From: Otis tarda
Lineage: Eukaryota; Chordata; Aves; Otidiformes; Otididae
Length of the DNA stretch: 64,000 nt
Direction: 5' to 3'
Assembly: GCA_026413225.1 (NCBI GenBank)
Contig: CM048552.1
Span: 58,667,001 to 58,731,000 of the forward strand
This document shows, piece after piece, positions 60,536 to 64,000 of this stretch. The stretch's first letter is position 1. Every line of letters starts with the position of its first letter. Below the pieces are notes generated by a model. It had not been told where the DNA came from, did no database searches, and worked only from the letters and a program-made list of their open reading frames with translations. The translations under genes and the position numbers were made by a program.

Positions 60536-63500
60536 AGCAAAGCATATATTACTGCCTCAATTTTCCTATAATGCAGGTATGCTCAAAGAATGGTTTGTGA
60601 AGAACAGCAGGTTCTAAAAGGACACAGTGAAATATTATTGTATACAGAATAAAATGGCCTGTAATGCTTTGGGGTGCAGAATGAAATTGCAGCAAGAGGA
60701 TTCAGGCCCTTATTAGCCATTAATGATAGTGACTGTCACTTACAGGAGGGTCCCACAGCCACAGCCACTGCAGGAGTGCTCTGAAATGGTGCCTTCCTGT
60801 AAATAAGACTAAGTCCCTTACAAGAAAAGGTGAAGAGACAGATTGGGGTAAAATTTTCTAAAATCAGATAAAATAACAAGGTCTATAATATCACATGGCT
60901 TGGGGCACTTGCACTAACCTGTTGCTGTTGACAAATGGGAGAGGATGACACTGTGACACACAGGATCTTAGAGTTCTGTTAATTTAAAATTTTAGTTTGC
61001 AGCACTGAGCATCAGACCTTCTTGCTAGACTAGCTCCTGGTTCTACGCAGATATCACAAAGAAGCCTGTAGCACCTCTGCCCTTCCATGAACAGAGCTCA
61101 CTAATCTCTCATTGTGGGACATCCTTCCACTGAGAATCAGCTTCATACACTGTGTTTTAATGCACACTTGAATTTAGACAGTTCTCCCCCTTTCCAAAAG
61201 CTGGCAGTAAGGCTGAGGACAGAGAGGAATGAATGTCTGGACTTCACAGAAACATGAAGAAATAAAGGAAGAGACACATGCATATGATGGGAAAGGGAGA
61301 GGTCGAAGTGAAAATGCTCAAAGGAATGATATAGGGAGAAAAAGGTGAAACATTTGAGAGGCAGGAGGGTACAAAGAAACAAAAGAAAAGCAGAAGACAA
61401 AATGGAGTAGAAAGAGTCTGAAAGGAAAGAGGAATGGAAGGAAAGATTATAGGACAGCTTATTCAGAGGCCACAAAGAGTAAAGAATATAAAGGCACATA
61501 AACTGCAGGGAAAAGGAAGGTAAGCAAGTATAGGAGAAGGAGCAGAAAGAAGACAGACAAGGACCTAAAAAACCCCAAACAAACCCATAACCAAAAAAAA
61601 AAACCCAGCAAAAAGATGTGAAAGAACAACACAAAACATGCCATGTAATAAGTAAGAAACACTGTTTCCATGGAAGTTAAAACCTCAGCAAAGGATGCTG
61701 AAGGGCATCTAAATGACAGGAAGCTGATAGCCTAAATCAAGGATGATTGAGAAGGTGAGAGAGAAGACCATGCAGATGCACTACCAGTGTACTACCAATG
61801 ACCCAGTGCGGGACAGAGAATGAACTCTGCACCCAGCAACTACCTTCAACTCAGAGTTTCTTCTGGGATTTCTGTATAGGGTCAAAGCGTAAGATGTATG
61901 AAAATACAACACAACGAAAATATCTTAGTGGTATAAATGTTGGACAATTCATACCACAATGGAACTAAGAGCAAATTTTGCTAACTGTCTTAGCAGAAAT
62001 CACATGCTTTCGATATACTATCACTAATTCTAACGGAAAGTGTACATTTTACAAAAATGCTAGAAAGAATGGACCAGCCCGTGATTTGTGTCCTTCTGCG
62101 CAAATGGAAAGCTAATGGCCTTGTTAACATAAATTCTATTGCACTGCTAGCTGGGAAGTAAAATTACCACCAATTAACTTTAGATAACTCTCAAAATTCT
62201 TTAAAAGAGCTTTTCTGTACCTAATAATGATTTGATTTTAGAATATGACTATTACTTAGAGCATGAGAACAAGTTCTGTAATCTCACTGGGTTTCCACTC
62301 CTTCTCAACATGTGATTCCACAACGGGCTGTTATCCGCTCTGGCTGTTTCATACCCATAAAGAACTGAGATCCAAAACCAAGTAAGCCTGATATCTGTCC
62401 TCCTACCACTTGCTTCAATAGGCAAGCAGGCTGGCTGGCAAGGGGTAGATCTTGGGACTTTGGCCACATTCTCAGGAGAGATCACTGACTTCTGTGACCT
62501 TTTACAATTATCAGTGTTAGTGTTTCCTCCCTTGCCTTTTCTTTGCCCATTTAGATAGTAAGCAGTTTAATGCAAGGTATTCTACAGCGTACGGTGTATA
62601 AAGACTTCACACCATAGAATAAGACAAGGATAATAATCTACTAAACATAGTTACTGCACTGTCCTTTGTTGTTACTTGCAATCTGCTTATGTATTGCCCT
62701 CACTGCACACCCCCATCCTGGTCCAATAGAAACAAAACATGAAATGTTTGTTATTTTTCTATGCATTTGATTGAAAAGAAAAAGAATTTGTTTTTTTCCC
62801 CCATCTTTTAGTGAACTTGTGATGGAGACTAATATTGTAAATAGGATGTAGTTAGCAACTTGCTATGAGTCTTTCAGCTTTCTCATTTTCTTGCAGATTT
62901 GGTCACTTCCAAAACCTCACCTTCTAGAGATTATTCTTTGGTTCCTGAAGAGACCTCTATCATCTCTACAATCTTTTTTTATTTTACTTCATTTAAATTT
63001 TGCAACTAATTTTCAGACTGGAACAATGAATAAGCTTAGGACTGGAGGAGGGTAAAAAGAGTTAAGGAGCTTTTTTATTTCTATCAGATCTCCTTTCTAT
63101 TCTGATTCATTTTCAGAAGTAGCACCTCCTCTTTGAATTTCTAGTGTTGATGAAAAGGAGGAAAAAAAAAAAGAAGGATGGAAGAGACAAAAAAAATGGA
63201 AGAGAGAGTTGGTCTAAAATGCATATTAGGAATAAAGTACCCTCTATAATTTAATAGTACTTTGTCTTTCTGCTCACAAATTTGGAAGAATGATTCAGTC
63301 TAGGCAATCTCTTATAAGTCTTTGCCTGTGATGTCAGAGTCAGGAGTTTACTGCTGCTTGTTCATTTTGTTTGAAATTGTCCTCTACTTCCCTCCTTTTA
63401 AACCCTGAACAGTAACTCTGCATCCTCCATTCTGTTCCCACACCTTCACAGAGCAACCTTTAATGGAAATAAAAGTGATAATGGGATTTACCTCCCCTAC

Positions 63501-64000
63501 AATATTTATTTATCCATTTATTTACAGCCAGGCTCATATCCATGGGCTTCCTCTCAGTTGTCCTTGACTGTCTGGGTTGAACTCTTGGTTTCCCAGCTGG
63601 AAGTTCAAAGTAATTAGCACTGTGGTCTGTCACAGCAGCTCTGCACACTGTATTCAGCTTAGAAAGGGATTTCCATTGTTGCTTTCAGCGGTGGGGGATC
63701 TGATGCCCTGTGAGTCCTGAATCATGCTTACCAGTGGGGTGGGAGGCCCAGACCAAAGCAAATCCTCACTGAGAATAAATTCATATCCACTGAAGTTAGG
63801 AAAGCTGCATCAGTGCTTATAACTTCCTATCCTTTATTTGCACTCCACTCACAGCATTATTACAACTGCTTTTGTGGCTCATTTTATATACGCTTGTTTA
63901 TCATTCCCACGAACAGTTTGATTTCATTCTTTTAAGACCACTCTCCTCTGGCATTTTCCCATTCAGATTAGCCATTTAGTGCCCATGGTTTCAGTTCAGC
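60536..64000. other. Unique sequence, no gene seen
   Basis: A purine-rich stretch at about 61200-61650 (many GAAAGGA-type strings) keeps the minus strand open for 163 codons as Phe/Ser/Leu-rich nonsense. An A run lies at about 61594-61603. A T/C run near 62791-62803 and an A/GA run near 63163-63175 are also simple sequence. No exon, RNA gene or transposon is supported. Confidence 0.5.

Noticed and set aside
61143..61634. 163-codon minus-strand frame rich in Phe, Ser and Leu, membrane-protein-like
   Set aside because: It lies opposite a purine-rich simple stretch, which forces hydrophobic and Ser codons and removes stops. No family resemblance is seen.
1..64000. CRISPR arrays, operons, phage or plasmid features
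   Set aside because: Repeat content and gene density are those of a vertebrate nuclear genome. The only arrays present are microsatellites without spacer structure.

Overview
The window reads as non-coding nuclear DNA from a bird. The main evidence is the repeat content. There are six truncated CR1-family LINE copies, several with the avian-type 3' end of short direct repeats such as ATTCTATG or ATTCTGTG. Much older amniote-type LINE/SINE relics also occur, and I recognised no Alu, L1 or other mammal-specific repeat. Crocodilians and turtles also carry CR1, so a bird is the best inference, not a proof. I found no protein-coding exon, rRNA or intact tRNA. The open reading frames of 60-180 codons are either CR1 pseudogene pieces, low-complexity artefacts or chance.

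Layout. 1-13.6 kb is mostly unique AT-rich DNA with one internally deleted CR1 (1316-1639), a 12-bp-stem hairpin (5852-5880) and two ancient repeat relics (about 6.5 and 10.6 kb). 13.6-19.5 kb holds three CR1 pieces: a + strand copy with a 180-codon ORF2 remnant (13632-14508), a minus-strand 3' tip (15932-16025) and a + strand copy of a different subfamily (18604-19486). 19.5-42.9 kb is featureless apart from an AT-rich TAATTA-containing stretch (26.2-26.5 kb), an 11-bp-arm GATA palindrome (27076-27100), a MIR-like relic (about 29.8 kb) and two small tandem duplications. A minus-strand CR1 lies at 42933-43335.

56080-56880 is an 800-bp pyrimidine-only style pentanucleotide tract. It moves through CCTCT, CCTCG, CCCCT and CCCTT (AAGGG on the minus strand) and ends in a CCGCACCTTC decamer array. 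Just downstream, 57.3-60.5 kb stacks CR1 copies of different apparent ages and orientations. The longest of these (57333-58527) still shows reverse-transcriptase motifs. 60.5-64 kb has nothing I recognise.

No genes work together here. The window is best described as an intergenic or deep-intronic segment whose history is CR1 insertion, truncation and decay plus growth of one compound microsatellite. I did not find a new multi-gene system. The most unusual object is the 56-57 kb tract.
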